64,000 bases of DNA from Mucilaginibacter pankratovii (GCF_014773265.1 NZ_JACWMY010000001.1:434001-498000); one strand, 5' to 3'. Positions 16,712 through 28,258 are shown, counted from the stretch's first letter. Numbers and translations: made by a program. Notes: generated by a model from the letters alone, not told the origin.

Positions 16712-18698
16712 TCTTCATGGTAGCTTTAATGGGTGTTGGTGGTTTAAATGCAATTACCATTTGCTGAATTTCATTACTGATATGGTTGAAATTGCTCCGG
16801 AGCTTCTCGTCCATCTTTCCCCCGAAATCATAAAAGGCAGGCAAAGGCTTATAGGCTTTTTCTTCCCTGGCGATCTCCTTCATATCCAAATTAATGCGGC
16901 AGTTCACGGCGGAGGTTTCGAACTGTCCGGTGTAGTTTTCCTGAGCATCGGCCGCGATCATTCCCACCATTTCACCCGAATTGAGAGAGGCTATTTTTCC
17001 TGCCGGAATCAGCACCTCCAGTTTCTCATTGAGGGATGTGGATGTTTTATTCCGGTCTATTGACAGGCCCTCACCGATCTGTTTGGATTTTCCGAACAGG
17101 CGCTCCAGCCACTCCAGGGTATCTTTATTTCGCACAGAACCTGAGAGTACAGTACCGACCACGGCAGTAATCGTGGTTGCGGTATCTTTCCCGTATTGCT
17201 GGTTAAATTGCGGCAGTTCCTGCAATCCCATCAGTACAGCAACCTTGTTCGATCTGGCCGTTGCGATCAGATTTTCCACCCGGTGGACGAATAAGGTTGG
17301 CACCTCATCCACAATCAAGGCAGATGGCAGGTTACCTTTGGTATTGATTAGCTTGGTGATCCGGTTGATGATGATAGAATAACAGGCCGAATTGATATTT
17401 TGCGTATTGGGGTCGTTAGCGAGTACCAACATACCCGGATTGTCCTTGGCGGAAATCTTCAAGTCAAAATCATTGCCTGAAAAAACCCAAAAGGTTTCCT
17501 TTGTGGCCAGCCTGCTGATAAAGATCTTCAGCGTACCAATCTGCCCTTCCAACTGGTCGAAGGCCTTGGCGTTGTACGCTGTCATGAATGGTGATAGCAG
17601 CGAACGCAGTTCAGGTTCAGAGGTCAGCGCATTAAATATTTCCTCATAGGAACGGTTCAATAAAGCCAATACATGGGGAAAACTGGAATAGATGCCGCCT
17701 TTATACTTGCTCATAAAGTACACGCACGAAGCAAGAAAATTGATGGCAGACTGCGTGAAGAATTGGTCACTACCACCTGAACGGTCTCCCTTTTTCAAGG
17801 CCTCCACCAACGCCTCGGCAGTTTCTGCAGCATCGGCCAATGATTTGATATAATCAGCCCGCCAGGGATTGATACGGCGGCTTTTTTCGATATCATTCAG
17901 ATTGATAACATGAAAAGCATAGCCTTTTAATTTGCCGTTTTGTTTGGCGAGCAGGTAGTGGTAATAAGCGATCTGGCCGAGGTCGGGAAATTTAAAATCA
18001 TACAGGCAAACCGCAAACTCTTTAGCGATCAGCTGCCGGATGAAAGGGTTGACTATAGAAAAACTCTTACCGGAACCAGGTGTGCCGATGACCATGGTGC
18101 CACGGAACACATTGCAGATATTGATCCAGCCGTTCCGTACTTTTCCATTGTAATAAAAAAGCATGGGAATATTGACCGAATAAGCGGTATCTACTCGCTT
18201 GACCGGCTGCATAAAACTTTCCGCTTCCGTATTCCATTTGTCCTTTCCTAAGCCGGATTTAATGAACTTGGAAATATTATCCATCGCCACGCTCACCATG
18301 AGCGCCCCTGTAAAGGAGCAGACCATATACAGCAGGTCGAACCAAGTGGTATATTTAAACACCTGAGTCGATGCACGTCCCTGATAAACGATGCTGCCAA
18401 AAAATAAAAACAGACCGAGCGCAAGCGGGTAAACAATATGCTTTTTAGGGTCGAGGTCTGTTTTCTTTTTTGCCAGCGTACCGATGCTGACCAGGCAGAT
18501 CAGGCCAAACGTCGACAGTTTACTGTAGATCAATTTAGAAAAAATAAAAATATGGCTGATCTTGTCAAGCGGTGTTTGAAAAATGCCCCATATAGGGGCA
18601 TCGTGGTAAATGAATATGCAGGCTTCCAGTAAAATGGATAAATAGATTGCGCACTGCAAAAACCCGTGGAGTTTTTGCTGCTCCCGTGTTTCTTCCAT
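16692..18698 (-). CDS. VirD4/TraG-type conjugative coupling protein
   Basis: 668 residues from MEETREQQKLHG. Four or so N-terminal transmembrane helices (in the first 150 residues) anchor a cytoplasmic ATPase with Walker A GTPGSGKS, the following VNPFIRQL, a Walker B-like ALIVDEVPTLF, and the TraM-recognition region (NKVAVLMGLQELPQFNQQYG). It couples the relaxosome DNA to the secretion channel. A start 11 codons earlier is possible; the first Met there is not matched in related proteins. It is separated from the core tra cluster by the large methylase/helicase gene, unlike the order in CTnDOT. Confidence 0.92.
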   Translation of the reverse strand: MEETREQQKLHGFLQCAIYLSILLEACIFIYHDAPIWGIFQTPLDKISHIFIFSKLIYSKLSTFGLICLVSIGTLAKKKTDLDPKKHIVYPLALGLFLFFGSIVYQGRASTQVFKYTTWFDLLYMVCSFTGALMVSVAMDNISKFIKSGLGKDKWNTEAESFMQPVKRVDTAYSVNIPMLFYYNGKVRNGWINICNVFRGTMVIGTPGSGKSFSIVNPFIRQLIAKEFAVCLYDFKFPDLGQIAYYHYLLAKQNGKLKGYAFHVINLNDIEKSRRINPWRADYIKSLADAAETAEALVEALKKGDRSGGSDQFFTQSAINFLASCVYFMSKYKGGIYSSFPHVLALLNRSYEEIFNALTSEPELRSLLSPFMTAYNAKAFDQLEGQIGTLKIFISRLATKETFWVFSGNDFDLKISAKDNPGMLVLANDPNTQNINSACYSIIINRITKLINTKGNLPSALIVDEVPTLFVHRVENLIATARSNKVAVLMGLQELPQFNQQYGKDTATTITAVVGTVLSGSVRNKDTLEWLERLFGKSKQIGEGLSIDRNKTSTSLNEKLEVLIPAGKIASLNSGEMVGMIAADAQENYTGQFETSAVNCRINLDMKEIAREEKAYKPLPAFYDFGGKMDEKLRSNFNHISNEIQQMVIAFKPPTPIKATMKNERSIE

Positions 18699-18934
18699 AA
18701 AATGAAATGAATTAGAAATAAAAAAAGCCACCGGCTTTAGCGGGTAGCTTGGATTTTACGATAACCGGATGAAAAATATTTTACGCTTAGGACGATTTAC
18801 ACACAGATAATGACCTCACTGATAGGAAAATCACATAGAATCATTATTTTTGATCATGGCGGTCTGTCCTCATATTGGATGACTATCAAATTTAACCGCA
18901 TAAAGAATTCTTGTTTTAACTAATTCAAATCGAT

Positions 18935-19418
18935 ATGAAAAACAAAAGCGTCCTTTTTATGCTCCTGTTATTCTTCAGCGGTATCTACTTTAAAGTCAGT
19001 GCTCAGCAAGTTGATACAACAAAAGAAAACACAGCCATTCGTCAGCTCGTCAAAAATTACGAACAGGCATGGAACAGGCACGACCCTGTTGGACTTGCGG
19101 CGAATTATCGTACTGATGCAACCTGGGTAAACTGGTTCGGAGCCTTTTACAAAGGGAGACAGGACATTGAAGATCATTACCGAGCAACACATAATAGTTA
19201 TTTTAAGCTCAGCCATTATTACACGCGTTCTTTAGAAGATATCCAATATCTTACACCGAACATTGCCGTAGCGCATGTACGAACTGGATTAACCGATGAC
19301 ACGCGTTACCCCGGTGAAACGTTTGAATTCAGGCGAATGGATCGTTCTTACAAAAAATGATGGCGTGTGGCTCATACAAGCAGGGCAAAACGCGAAGCTG
19401 GAAAAGGGCATCAAATAA
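18935..19418 (+). pseudogene. SnoaL-like/DUF4440 secreted protein, frameshifted
   Basis: The open part (18935-19360) has a signal peptide (VLFMLLLFFSGIYFKVSAQQ) and a SnoaL-like fold (IRQLVKNYEQAWNRHDPVGLAANYRTDA). It then ends in RMDRSYKK, which matches nothing. One frame over, from 19332, the sequence reads GEWIVLTKNDGVWLIQAGQN and stops at 19416-19418, which is the expected C-terminus of the family. One base gained or two lost near 19310-19331 explain this. It is the only plus-strand gene inside the transfer block and looks like a small cargo insertion. Confidence 0.8.
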
Positions 19419-19466
19419 TAAGGATTTGTACTCCCAAATAACCAGTATCCATCTCAAGAAATTAAT

Positions 19467-22400
19467 TTATCGCTTCATTGGAGAGTGCTTAAATTCTTTC
19501 TCCTCTACATCGTTCAAAGGCGGTTCGGAAGTTTGTAATCTTTCTCTATCCTTTTCAGCGATATTTTGGTTGATCTCCACCTCCAATTTTTCAACATCCC
19601 GTTTAAGGGATGCCAATTCATATTCCTGTTCAAAGGGCCGCTGGGTTAATTCCCGAACTTCGGGAATCTGCCGGTTAATCTCCTCCAATTCCTTTTCGTA
19701 ACGCTCAGCCATACCAACCACCCTGTTAATGGCATCCAGAAAATACCGTGCAGCTAACTTGGGATTATCAACATTTGGTGCTCCGCCATTCTGCATGTAC
19801 TTAATTCCTGTGCTCCGGCTTTCCGCATAAAAAGAGGTTACGTGTTCAATCCGGCTCGAAAATGTGGTATCAACCGTTTGCAGCTTTCTCCGGATAAAAA
19901 GATCAAAGCCATATAGTTCGCCTAAATGAAGTTCAGATTTTGTCGGATCAGTAGGCTGCCAATTTTTGTATAACTCAATGAGGTATTTCCCAATAGCTGC
20001 TGCATCGCCCTGAGGGATATCAATCAACTTTATAGGGTTTAATTTTGCCCCGTCACCGTCAAACTTTAAGACCTTTTTATAGGATGAATCATCCTTTCGT
20101 ACCAGGTCTAACGTCGATAGTGTTTCCTGGCTTTTCTTTTCCAGATCCTCCAATAAATAGCGGCTCCTGGATACCTCCTTGAAATGCGCGCCTTTATAAC
20201 CTTCCAGTTCAGCTACTTTTTTCTCCAAACGGGTTTTTTCCAGCAATGAGGTATCGCCGGATAAAATGGCGATGTATTCCGAGAAGCTCATACCGCTTTG
20301 CTCATCCATGGCACCTTCATCCAGCACACGTTTTGATAACTCATTATTTTTCATCTGGCTGATAAAGGTTTGCTTGTTTTTAAGCAGGTTGAACTTGTAG
20401 TTATCCAAAGATTGCTCAACGGCGTAGATAAAGTTTTTTACCTTGTTGCCGTAAAACTGTTTGGCCAGCCAGTTCTTCTGACGGGCACCCCGGCCATTGC
20501 GCTGTTCCAGTTCAGACGGCTTCCAGGGAATATCAAGATGATGCATGGCAACAACCCGTTCCTGTACGTTTAAGCCGGTTCCCGCCTTTTCTGTACTACC
20601 GATCAAAATGCGAATTTCGCCGGCATTCATTTTCGCAAATAACTGTTTGCGCTGCCTGGAAGTCGCCCAGTTGTGGATGAAAGTGATGTGGGCAGCGGGA
20701 ATATTGAAATCATTGACCAGCTTATCCTTTAAGGCATCATAAACATTGAATTCGTCGGATTTTGGCGTACCAATGTCACTGAAAATGATCTGCGTTCCTT
20801 TATGCGGTGTACTCTCGTTATAAATTTCGGCTACGTTTCGCGCGCATACATTAATCTTATTGCCGGGGTGATCTCCGTATCTCTCCGGATTAACCAGGCG
20901 CATATCTACAGCCATCTTTTTGGCGTAGTTCGTTGCGATCAGCATGCGCCCCTTGTCTTCGTCCTTTGTGAGTGGCCTTCGCCCGATCCAGGTAGCATCG
21001 CCGGTTTTAGCGAACTGCATCAGCCTTTTGATAAAGTCCTGCTGATCCGGTGTAGGCTTGATATTGACCAGTGTCTCGTCAATTTCCGGTTTATCTAAAT
21101 TGATATGCCTGGCGGTTTTATAATCGGTAATCTGATTATAAAATATGGCGAGTTCCGGGACTTTTATAAAATGACGGAAACGCTCTTTTGCCCGGATCTC
21201 GTTGGTAACGGTAAACTCAAAATCTACCGTTTTCCGTGCGTAAACCGCCGCCCATGCATCGAAATTGGAGATGCGCTGCCGTTCCAGTTCCCTTGGCCGG
21301 AGGTACTTAAAAATCAAATACATTTCGGTCAGGCTATTGGAGATCGGAGTGCCGGAAAGAAAGGTTGCACACAAATCGGAATCGAAACGGTCCTGTAAGG
21401 TGCGAATTGCAAAAAGCATATTCAGGGCTTTTTGACTACCAGCCATGTTGCCTAAACCAGCGACTTTGGTATGCCTGGTCGTAAAAGTCAGGTTCTTAAA
21501 CTTGTGAGATTCGTCTATGAACAAGTGATCTATGCCCATCTCCATGAAGTTGATACCCGTGTCCTTTCGCAAATCAATGGCTTCCATCACGCCTTTAAGC
21601 TTAGCTTCGAGGTTTTCCTTTCTGATCTCTAAGCCTTTAAGTTTATCACGGGTGATCTCTTCGCCTGTGTCCTGAAGGGCTAACAGATCCAATTCCGTGT
21701 TTTCCAGTTCAATTTCAAGGATCTGCTTTTGAATTTCCGGCGATTGCGGAATTTTACCGAACTGGTCGTGCGTCAGGATGATACAGTCCCAGTTATTATT
21801 TTTGATCTCGTGAAAGATACGTTTGCGCTTTGCTGGTTCGAAATCATTTTCATCCGGTGCCAGCAATTTGGCTTTCGGATACGCCAGGCGGAAGGTATCG
21901 GTAATCTCCTGCACATTTGCCTTTAAAGCGATGATCATTGGCTTATGTACAATGCCGAGCCTTTTCATTTCCATTGCGGAGATAATTGCCGTCAGGGTTT
22001 TTCCCAAACCTACTTCGTGATCGATCAGCCCGCCGTTGTTCTGGATCACCCGCCAGGCTGCATTACGCTGAGAGGAAAATAGGTCCCTGATCTTTAAAGC
22101 CTTGAAATCAAGCCCCGGAAAGGTCAGGTGGCTGCCATCAAATTCCCGTAAAGCATAACAGTTATAGGTGTCGTTGTATAATTTCTCCAAAAACTGTTTA
22201 TCCTCATTGGGCAATTCCAGCAGCCAGATCAGGTAACGGGATCGGATATTGTCGATCTTCCTGTGGGCGTTCTGAATAGCCTCGGTATCTGGCACCCGCA
22301 CTACTTTGCCGTATTGTTCTACCGGGTAGGTAATATGCGGACTGATATTCAGCAAGGCATATTCCAATAAAATGCGGCCAGTCAGTTTATTGCTTTCTTT

Positions 22401-24926
22401 CGGCGTTACCGAAAACTCTTCGTTGGTAATGGTATTGCCTTTTTTGGCGTAGCTTACCTTATAGTCATCGATTGAAGCCAGGTATTTAATGTTGGTGTCC
22501 AGCTTAAAAAGATCGGAAGCAAATCGCTGGTAATATTCGATTGGTACCCATCGTTCGCCTAAATTGAAGTCAAGCCTTTCAAATGGTATTCTTTCCGGCT
22601 GTACCCGGCGAATAGCGGCGAGGCTTCGCGCAAACTGTAGATTTTGTGGTTCTTCAGCCGCCAGCTTTTCAGCAATATTTAACTTTTCAACTACGTTCCC
22701 GGATAAGTAATTATCGGTGGTTTCCCAAAGCAGTGTTTTTGGGTTTAGCAATACTTGCTTATCTAACTGAAGGATAACCTCATCCTGGGTTAAACCTGTG
22801 CTTTGACTGATGAGCGAAAGCTCGACCCGCCCGGTATCGTTAAGGCAGCGAGCCAGCGCTTCGGATGGATCATCCGTTTTCAACAATTCTTTTTGCTGAA
22901 ACAGCGGCCCGTGAAATATATCTGACCGCACATACTTTTCCCCGTCTTTAATTTCAAGCGAGGACAATATTTTGAAGCCTAATGCCGCGTCGAATAGTAT
23001 TTGGTTCCTGTTTACGCGGTTGTTCAGCTCTCCGTGCTTGGCAAGGAACGCGTCATAATAAACGTTCAGTGACTTGCGCAGTTCAGGAAACTGGATCTTG
23101 TGTTCGTTTTCAAATCCGGATAGTTCGAGGTAGGTATCGCGAAGCGGCAGGTAATCCTGAAAAAACGGTAATGGCGGCTGCGGGTCGAGCGGCTCAAAAC
23201 TGGCCTCGAAATTATTGGGTTCCCCGATGAGTCCAAGTTTACTATTAAAGATCACCAGCGTATCTTTAATATAAAACGGCTTTAAGTCAGTAAATGCTTC
23301 CGGCCTGTCGGGCAGCAACTTAAAAGCTGGTTGAAGCGTGGCGTCTCCTTCATAGCGGTAATCATGGCTAAACGCCTTTAATTTGACGGAAAGCGCGTCC
23401 AGTTCCTGACCAAGGTTTATACCGGACATCCATTTTGCAGGAAAGGAAACTTCTGAAAGATTGCTATACAATTTGTAGTTATACCGGTTATTTCCTTTGG
23501 CACGGGCGGTTAACAAAACGATGCTATCATGTAACGGCCTGGTGGTTGTGCGAATGGTGCTGATGATCCGTGCTGTTCCGCTATCCACGAATTGTTTATC
23601 GAGATCATCCAAATAAGGCAGTGCCTTATTATCCTGATCATCTTTTACAGGCGCATCAAATAAACCTAACTGTCCAAATCTCAATGCCGGTCTATCAGGT
23701 TTTTTCTCCGGCTCAGGAATAGGCAAAAACGTAAACTGCCGAAGTGGGGCAAGTTTTGCATCAAAAGTGATCGCTTCCCATTTGGCGTAATTTAATTTGC
23801 TGAAACCGGCAACCAGTTGTTCCTTCAATAAAGGGACTATGTTCTGCATTTCGCCATTTTTCCAGGCTACCCTGGAAGCCTTGCCACGGGCGTTGGTTCC
23901 CTCGATAATCTCATCGGCATAAACCAGTTCATTTTTATCGGCTAACCAGGCGTTCAGGTAGTACTTACCAAAAGCATTTTCTACTTCCACATTTTCGATC
24001 AGCTGACTTTCAGCTTCCGTGAGGGTCTCCTTATTATCATTTTTCTGTACGAGGATCAGGTGCATACCTACCTCTACGTTGGCATTTTCCTTCATGAGAT
24101 TAGCCGGTAAAACGGCAACCGTTAACAGGTCTGCGGATGTAAACAGGTATTTCCGTGCATTGGCATTAGAAGGATTGTTCAGGAAAGCGTCGGTTACAAT
24201 GTAAGCTAAGATGCCGCCATCTTTGATCTTGTCCAGTCCTTTGGCAAAAAAATAGGTGTGGACTTTAGCAGAAATCCCGCTTTTGTTGTATGCAGGATCG
24301 TGAACTGCGATCTTTCCAAACGGGATATTACTGATCACCAGATCAGATTGTGCCTTTTCCGTAGCAGCGGTCTCTTCCAATTTTTTGATCTGAACTTCTA
24401 CCGGAACCTGGTAAGCCGAACATATCGCGGTCAGCACTTTGCCCGTCAGAAAGTCCTTTTCAACCGCGTTTACCTTTTCCAAATCCGGAAATGCCTGAAC
24501 GGCCTCTTCTATAAAAATACCTGCGCCAGAGCTGGGTTCATAAACTCGTTTTGGCAAAATGTTGGTTTCCCGCATGGCGGAATAGATCGCTCTGGGAATG
24601 TAGTCTGGTGTAAAATAGGCAGTTTGTGAACTGCTTTTTAGCGCATCAATAGCCGCCTTGTAAGTAGCGGGAGGCAATTTTTCTTTGAGCAAGTCATGGA
24701 GTTCCATGACTTGCGGGTAAAGTTTCCTATCCGCTGCTGATGCGCCGAACTTCGCCCATTCTTTCAGATCTCCCGGGGGAAAAAGCACTGCTTTCAGGCC
24801 GCCGAACCCGGCATATTTTTTAAGTGATTCTAATTCAGTTGGGGTAAGTTGCTGGCCGGTAAAGTCCAGCGCTATCCGGATGGCAGCCAGGTTGTCTGCC
24901 ATCTTCCTTGCCGGATTGTATGCCAT
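19467..24926 (-). CDS. DarB-like methyltransferase/SNF2-family helicase
   Basis: An 1819-residue protein. Residues about 100-300 form an N6-adenine methylase domain with the SAM motif [15 protein letters not shown] and the catalytic-type motif VISNIPFGK (usually NPPF/Y). From about residue 950 it is a SNF2-like helicase: [17 protein letters not shown] (Walker A), [12 protein letters not shown] (DESH box), [16 protein letters not shown] (motif III-like) and [12 protein letters not shown] (motif VI). This is the architecture of phage P1 DarB and similar plasmid/ICE proteins that guard DNA against restriction. The C-terminal 250 residues are coiled-coil rich. It is cotranscribed with traN upstream. 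Confidence 0.85.
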   Translation of the reverse strand: MAYNPARKMADNLAAIRIALDFTGQQLTPTELESLKKYAGFGGLKAVLFPPGDLKEWAKFGASAADRKLYPQVMELHDLLKEKLPPATYKAAIDALKSSSQTAYFTPDYIPRAIYSAMRETNILPKRVYEPSSGAGIFIEEAVQAFPDLEKVNAVEKDFLTGKVLTAICSAYQVPVEVQIKKLEETAATEKAQSDLVISNIPFGKIAVHDPAYNKSGISAKVHTYFFAKGLDKIKDGGILAYIVTDAFLNNPSNANARKYLFTSADLLTVAVLPANLMKENANVEVGMHLILVQKNDNKETLTEAESQLIENVEVENAFGKYYLNAWLADKNELVYADEIIEGTNARGKASRVAWKNGEMQNIVPLLKEQLVAGFSKLNYAKWEAITFDAKLAPLRQFTFLPIPEPEKKPDRPALRFGQLGLFDAPVKDDQDNKALPYLDDLDKQFVDSGTARIISTIRTTTRPLHDSIVLLTARAKGNNRYNYKLYSNLSEVSFPAKWMSGINLGQELDALSVKLKAFSHDYRYEGDATLQPAFKLLPDRPEAFTDLKPFYIKDTLVIFNSKLGLIGEPNNFEASFEPLDPQPPLPFFQDYLPLRDTYLELSGFENEHKIQFPELRKSLNVYYDAFLAKHGELNNRVNRNQILFDAALGFKILSSLEIKDGEKYVRSDIFHGPLFQQKELLKTDDPSEALARCLNDTGRVELSLISQSTGLTQDEVILQLDKQVLLNPKTLLWETTDNYLSGNVVEKLNIAEKLAAEEPQNLQFARSLAAIRRVQPERIPFERLDFNLGERWVPIEYYQRFASDLFKLDTNIKYLASIDDYKVSYAKKGNTITNEEFSVTPKESNKLTGRILLEYALLNISPHITYPVEQYGKVVRVPDTEAIQNAHRKIDNIRSRYLIWLLELPNEDKQFLEKLYNDTYNCYALREFDGSHLTFPGLDFKALKIRDLFSSQRNAAWRVIQNNGGLIDHEVGLGKTLTAIISAMEMKRLGIVHKPMIIALKANVQEITDTFRLAYPKAKLLAPDENDFEPAKRKRIFHEIKNNNWDCIILTHDQFGKIPQSPEIQKQILEIELENTELDLLALQDTGEEITRDKLKGLEIRKENLEAKLKGVMEAIDLRKDTGINFMEMGIDHLFIDESHKFKNLTFTTRHTKVAGLGNMAGSQKALNMLFAIRTLQDRFDSDLCATFLSGTPISNSLTEMYLIFKYLRPRELERQRISNFDAWAAVYARKTVDFEFTVTNEIRAKERFRHFIKVPELAIFYNQITDYKTARHINLDKPEIDETLVNIKPTPDQQDFIKRLMQFAKTGDATWIGRRPLTKDEDKGRMLIATNYAKKMAVDMRLVNPERYGDHPGNKINVCARNVAEIYNESTPHKGTQIIFSDIGTPKSDEFNVYDALKDKLVNDFNIPAAHITFIHNWATSRQRKQLFAKMNAGEIRILIGSTEKAGTGLNVQERVVAMHHLDIPWKPSELEQRNGRGARQKNWLAKQFYGNKVKNFIYAVEQSLDNYKFNLLKNKQTFISQMKNNELSKRVLDEGAMDEQSGMSFSEYIAILSGDTSLLEKTRLEKKVAELEGYKGAHFKEVSRSRYLLEDLEKKSQETLSTLDLVRKDDSSYKKVLKFDGDGAKLNPIKLIDIPQGDAAAIGKYLIELYKNWQPTDPTKSELHLGELYGFDLFIRRKLQTVDTTFSSRIEHVTSFYAESRSTGIKYMQNGGAPNVDNPKLAARYFLDAINRVVGMAERYEKELEEINRQIPEVRELTQRPFEQEYELASLKRDVEKLEVEINQNIAEKDRERLQTSEPPLNDVEEKEFKHSPMKR

Positions 24927-24927
24927 G

Positions 24928-25143
24928 TTAAACCTCCTGTAAATAAGCTGCTATGGTGCCGATCACTTCGTACTTCAGGAAGCGGTCGTCCTCGTCCAAT
25001 CCTTTTACTAAAGGCGCACAGATTTCGAGGATATTGGTTAACTCGTAGTGTAAAATCCCATGGTTGGAGAAGCGCAGATAAGTCCCGAAAAATTCTTCTT
25101 CCAACACGAGCTTTACATAATCGTAGGCTATGGTATCGGTCAT
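24928..25143 (-). CDS. small ICE protein of unknown function
   Basis: A 71-residue acidic protein ([45 protein letters not shown]). The stop TAA lies 1 bp before the start of the methylase/helicase gene, so the two are coupled. A small partner or inhibitor of the large enzyme is conceivable. I do not recognise a family. Confidence 0.6.
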   Translation of the reverse strand: MTDTIAYDYVKLVLEEEFFGTYLRFSNHGILHYELTNILEICAPLVKGLDEDDRFLKYEVIGTIAAYLQEV

Positions 25144-25159
25144 AAGAAAAGTATAGCGG

Positions 25160-25954
25160 TTAATTGGGTAAGATGTCCGCGTCGAGAATATCCTGGTATG
25201 AGATGTTTAAGGTAACGACGCGGCCTGAAAGCTGCTTTTCGCTTAGTTCAGCACGTAATACTTTGTTGCCGGGAAAGGACATTTTTTTAAAGACAAAGAT
25301 GTTCCGGTAACTTTTGGCAAAAGCAGGCTGATTGAAGAGAACAAATTCCGGTGTTATTTCGATCGACTGATTATTGGCTGCTTTAGTTACTTTTTTATCA
25401 TCGACCTTAAACCGAAAATCAGCAATGTCATATTTCAGATTGGTCTTGTTGCGATACGAGATATCAAGGAAGATGTAATCGCCTATCGTATAGACGTGGT
25501 TCAACTGACCGGCGATACCAAACGCTTTAACTTTTTCCACCCGCCTATCAGGCTTTTGTATGATCAGGTTAAGGGATAAACTCTTCAATTGGTTTTGAGA
25601 CAGGCCTATCCCGGATATATCCAGCGGGCGCATATCTTCGGGTATAATATTCCGTTCGGTCGGAACACCGGGGTAGCCGGGCAGCAAGCGGTACTGGGCA
25701 ATAAATTTCTCTCCTGCGATTGTAAGAACCGACCCTGTAAAAGTTTTTAGCGAATCGCGCAGCTTTAGGCGCAAAACGTTTTTTAAAGGCAGGTCACCTG
25801 CCAAGTCTTTGGTGGAGATATCCACGTACTGGATAGGTTCCGGTGATACAAAATGGATGGTCAAATTTTCAGGCAGGTAAACTACCGGTAATTTATCCTG
25901 CGCATAAAGCGCTGGTGCGATCAGCACCATTAAATAGCCTAATATCTTTTTCAT
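25160..25954 (-). CDS. traN: conjugative transposon protein TraN (VirB9-like)
   Basis: 264 residues from MKKILGYLMVLIAPALYAQ, a clear signal peptide. The upstream open frame (to 26044) lacks one and overlaps traM, so I reject it. The mature protein is beta-rich (LTIHFVSPEPIQYVDISTK, YRLLPGYPGVPTERN, YDIADFRFKVDDKKVTKAAN), the TraN pattern of Bacteroidetes elements. TraN is the outer-membrane core component, partner of TraM. It is in the order traL-traM-traN of the minus strand, 22 bp after traM. Confidence 0.88.
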   Translation of the reverse strand: MKKILGYLMVLIAPALYAQDKLPVVYLPENLTIHFVSPEPIQYVDISTKDLAGDLPLKNVLRLKLRDSLKTFTGSVLTIAGEKFIAQYRLLPGYPGVPTERNIIPEDMRPLDISGIGLSQNQLKSLSLNLIIQKPDRRVEKVKAFGIAGQLNHVYTIGDYIFLDISYRNKTNLKYDIADFRFKVDDKKVTKAANNQSIEITPEFVLFNQPAFAKSYRNIFVFKKMSFPGNKVLRAELSEKQLSGRVVTLNISYQDILDADILPN

Positions 25955-25976
25955 GTTAGTGTTTTTTTTCGTGTTA

Positions 25977-27173
25977 TTATTGTTTTTCATCAGCACTCGA
26001 GAAGCTTTCGCGTTTTTGTGCGTTTTGCAGCACATCTGTGTCAATTAAAAAAAGGTAAGAGTTGTATTTGAGCTTGGCTTTGTTCTTGCGGATCAGGTCT
26101 GCAATAGCTGAAGATGTAGATTGGAATACCTTGTCAAGGGAACTCATGATAAACTGGCTGTTGCCCGAGCTTCCATCAATGGTTACGCCTTGTACCGAGT
26201 TACCGCCAAGATCTTTGGTGAAATCCCGGAAGGCCGATGAGGGTACATATAACCCAGGCATGCCGTCGAGATCGTAAACATCCAGCTTGACCGGTAATAT
26301 TTTACCGTCGTATAATATGGAAGTAATCGCCAGCGTAACGCGTTGTTCAGAAAACCCGCTGACTTGCGCATAGAGATAAGTCCCTTTTCTGATCAGAGTA
26401 CCTCCGGCTTTAATATCCTCCAGCAGTTTTAAGCGTAAACGTGAGCCGGCATAACCGGTAACATTCTCATCAATGACCGCGCTGATAAATGCCGCCTTTT
26501 TTTCTGGCAGGATCGTATTAAAATCTTTGGAGACCTCATCTGCCTTTTCAACGGTGAACTTGACCTGGTTTTGTTTGAGTTTGGCTGCGTTTTCCGCAGC
26601 AAGCTTTTTCTTCAGCTCTTCTTTGTAAACAGGATCGTTGGATCTGGTAATGCTATCCATGACCGCCATTTGGAGCCTAAAAATCTCCATCGGGTCTTTT
26701 TCCTTTGGTGATCCCGTGGTATTAAGATGCTGGCTGGCCTGACGGTTACCCATGGCATTTACCGCATCGGTTAAGCGGCGGTCCTGCCCGACATCTGCCC
26801 GTTTATGACCTCCGGAACCGTTCGCAAACTTCATCTTCATAGCCTGCTGAATGGAATCGAGCCTTCTCTTTTGCTCATCCGAATAATCATTAGCATAAGC
26901 CGGATTACTGGAATTTTCTTTGGGGATGATATTTACGGCAGTGAGGCCGTCCGCTTCTTTATAGGTATTCCGATAAGCGTCCAGCTTATCTGCCAGTTGT
27001 TTTTTGCGGACATCCGACGAAACATCGCCGACTGTACCATTTAGCCCCATATTTTCCTTGGCAGTTTCTTTCGGTTTGGAAAAACCGCTGTGCCAGGTAT
27101 AAAAGAACAGACAAAAAAAGGGCAAAAGGATAATTGGCAGCACATATTTGGGCTGCTTGAAATCAATTTTCAT
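25977..27173 (-). CDS. traM: conjugative transposon protein TraM (VirB10-like)
   Basis: A 398-residue protein with one N-terminal transmembrane helix (KYVLPIILLPFFCLFFYTW), a long polar linker of about 180 residues rich in Lys, Gln and Asp, and a C-terminal TraM domain (FISAVIDENVTGYAGSRLRLKLL, IRKGTYLYAQVSGFSEQRV, GLYVPSSAFRDFTKDLGGN). TraM spans the periplasm and links the inner-membrane complex to the outer-membrane pore, comparable to VirB10. It sits 6 bp after traL, in the same operon. Confidence 0.93.
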   Translation of the reverse strand: MKIDFKQPKYVLPIILLPFFCLFFYTWHSGFSKPKETAKENMGLNGTVGDVSSDVRKKQLADKLDAYRNTYKEADGLTAVNIIPKENSSNPAYANDYSDEQKRRLDSIQQAMKMKFANGSGGHKRADVGQDRRLTDAVNAMGNRQASQHLNTTGSPKEKDPMEIFRLQMAVMDSITRSNDPVYKEELKKKLAAENAAKLKQNQVKFTVEKADEVSKDFNTILPEKKAAFISAVIDENVTGYAGSRLRLKLLEDIKAGGTLIRKGTYLYAQVSGFSEQRVTLAITSILYDGKILPVKLDVYDLDGMPGLYVPSSAFRDFTKDLGGNSVQGVTIDGSSGNSQFIMSSLDKVFQSTSSAIADLIRKNKAKLKYNSYLFLIDTDVLQNAQKRESFSSADEKQ

Positions 27174-27179
27174 AACATG

Positions 27180-27593
27180 TTATTTAAGTGTTTGGTGAAT
27201 TTTTGAGAGTTGGTCGAGTGCGCTGTCCAAACGCAAGCTGTCAGCGGCAGTGAGTTGCTGCTTTGCCGATAAACTGTCCACTAACTTCTTCAGGTGCAAC
27301 GTTTGCCTGATATTCCCGGTGGCCTGAATGATTTGGCTAAATCCGTCTGCGACCGGATTAACCTCCTGCTTTGGTACTGCTACTGCCTTTTCCGGATGCC
27401 GGAAAACGGTGAAGGACAGTACAAGCGAAATCGTCATCAGCGCGATCATACACCCATAAAAGAATTTTGGGTAAGATTTAAACAAATTCAGCCCTGCATG
27501 GCCGGCGATTTGAAAGTAAGTACCGAACTCTTTCCTGATCTCACTGTAAAGGGTATCTCTTGGATCCCGGTTAGAATGAATTTTTCTCCACAT
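27180..27593 (-). CDS. traL: conjugative transposon protein TraL-like
   Basis: 137 residues from MWRKIHSNRDPRDTLYSEIR. It has one transmembrane helix (FFYGCMIALMTISLVLSFTVF) and a C-terminal helical tail (LHLKKLVDSLSAKQQLTAADSLRL). The gene lies between traK and traM and overlaps traK by 23 bp; position and layout fit TraL, a small inner-membrane accessory of the MPF-B secretion system. An earlier Met (27614) would lengthen the overlap. The family call rests mostly on synteny. Confidence 0.7.
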   Translation of the reverse strand: MWRKIHSNRDPRDTLYSEIRKEFGTYFQIAGHAGLNLFKSYPKFFYGCMIALMTISLVLSFTVFRHPEKAVAVPKQEVNPVADGFSQIIQATGNIRQTLHLKKLVDSLSAKQQLTAADSLRLDSALDQLSKIHQTLK

Positions 27594-28185
27594 CTTGCAA
27601 GTCTTTATTTTCAAGCGTTTTCCAATTGGTAATCAGTACACCATGGGGATTATTGTCACTTCGCGGGATATCCTTGAGGTAGCCCTCCGTGATCAGGGAG
27701 CGCACGACCGTAGAACTTCGCCGGTCGATCTTTAATTTTCCGTAAAAGCGGAAATAATGCCTGGGCACATCCACGGTTATGGAATCAGTCTGCAGGGTAA
27801 GCACCGAACTGGATGACAGGATCGAATTGAAAAATCCGTTTTCCTTCAGGTTATTATACTGCTGCATGCCAGATTCGTCCACGAGGTACATGGCTTTCTT
27901 CATCTGGTATTCCATATAGTTATCATCCGGTGTCAGGGAAAAGAACAGGGAATGAAAAAGGTCCACATGCGCACGGTATTCTGCCGGCCGATTCATTTGC
28001 ATGTCCGTTTGACGGGCCAGTATGGGCACGTTCTTATCTAGGATGTAAATGCTTTTCTGCGCATTAGTAACCAGCTTGAAAGCATAGAGGCAGTTCACGC
28101 CAACGATGACCAGCGAGGTCAGCAGGCTTCCCGCGGCGATGAACGTCGCCAGCCGCACTTTAGCTTCGATATTTTTAATGATCAT
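27571..28185 (-). CDS. traK: conjugative transposon protein TraK (VirB8-like)
   Basis: 204 residues from MIIKNIEAKVRLATFIAAG, with an N-terminal transmembrane helix and a periplasmic domain (SIYILDKNVPILARQTDMQMNRPAEYRAHVDLF, FRFYGKLKIDRRSSTVVRSLITEGYL) that matches TraK of Bacteroidetes conjugative elements. It is a structural component of the inner-membrane secretion complex. The upstream extension to 28218 adds 11 residues without support. Expressed with traJ and traL. Confidence 0.9.
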   Translation of the reverse strand: MIIKNIEAKVRLATFIAAGSLLTSLVIVGVNCLYAFKLVTNAQKSIYILDKNVPILARQTDMQMNRPAEYRAHVDLFHSLFFSLTPDDNYMEYQMKKAMYLVDESGMQQYNNLKENGFFNSILSSSSVLTLQTDSITVDVPRHYFRFYGKLKIDRRSSTVVRSLITEGYLKDIPRSDNNPHGVLITNWKTLENKDLQDVEKNSF

Positions 28186-28258
28186 AAAAATGGGTTTGAA
28201 TAAAAAAGGCTGCCCCATGGCAGCGGGCCAGCCTCAGAAAGGAGCGCAAGAAAATTAA

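Noticed and set aside
22982..23230. Plus-strand ORFs inside the methylase/helicase gene
   Set aside because: They are shadows of the minus-strand gene, lacking start context and family resemblance.
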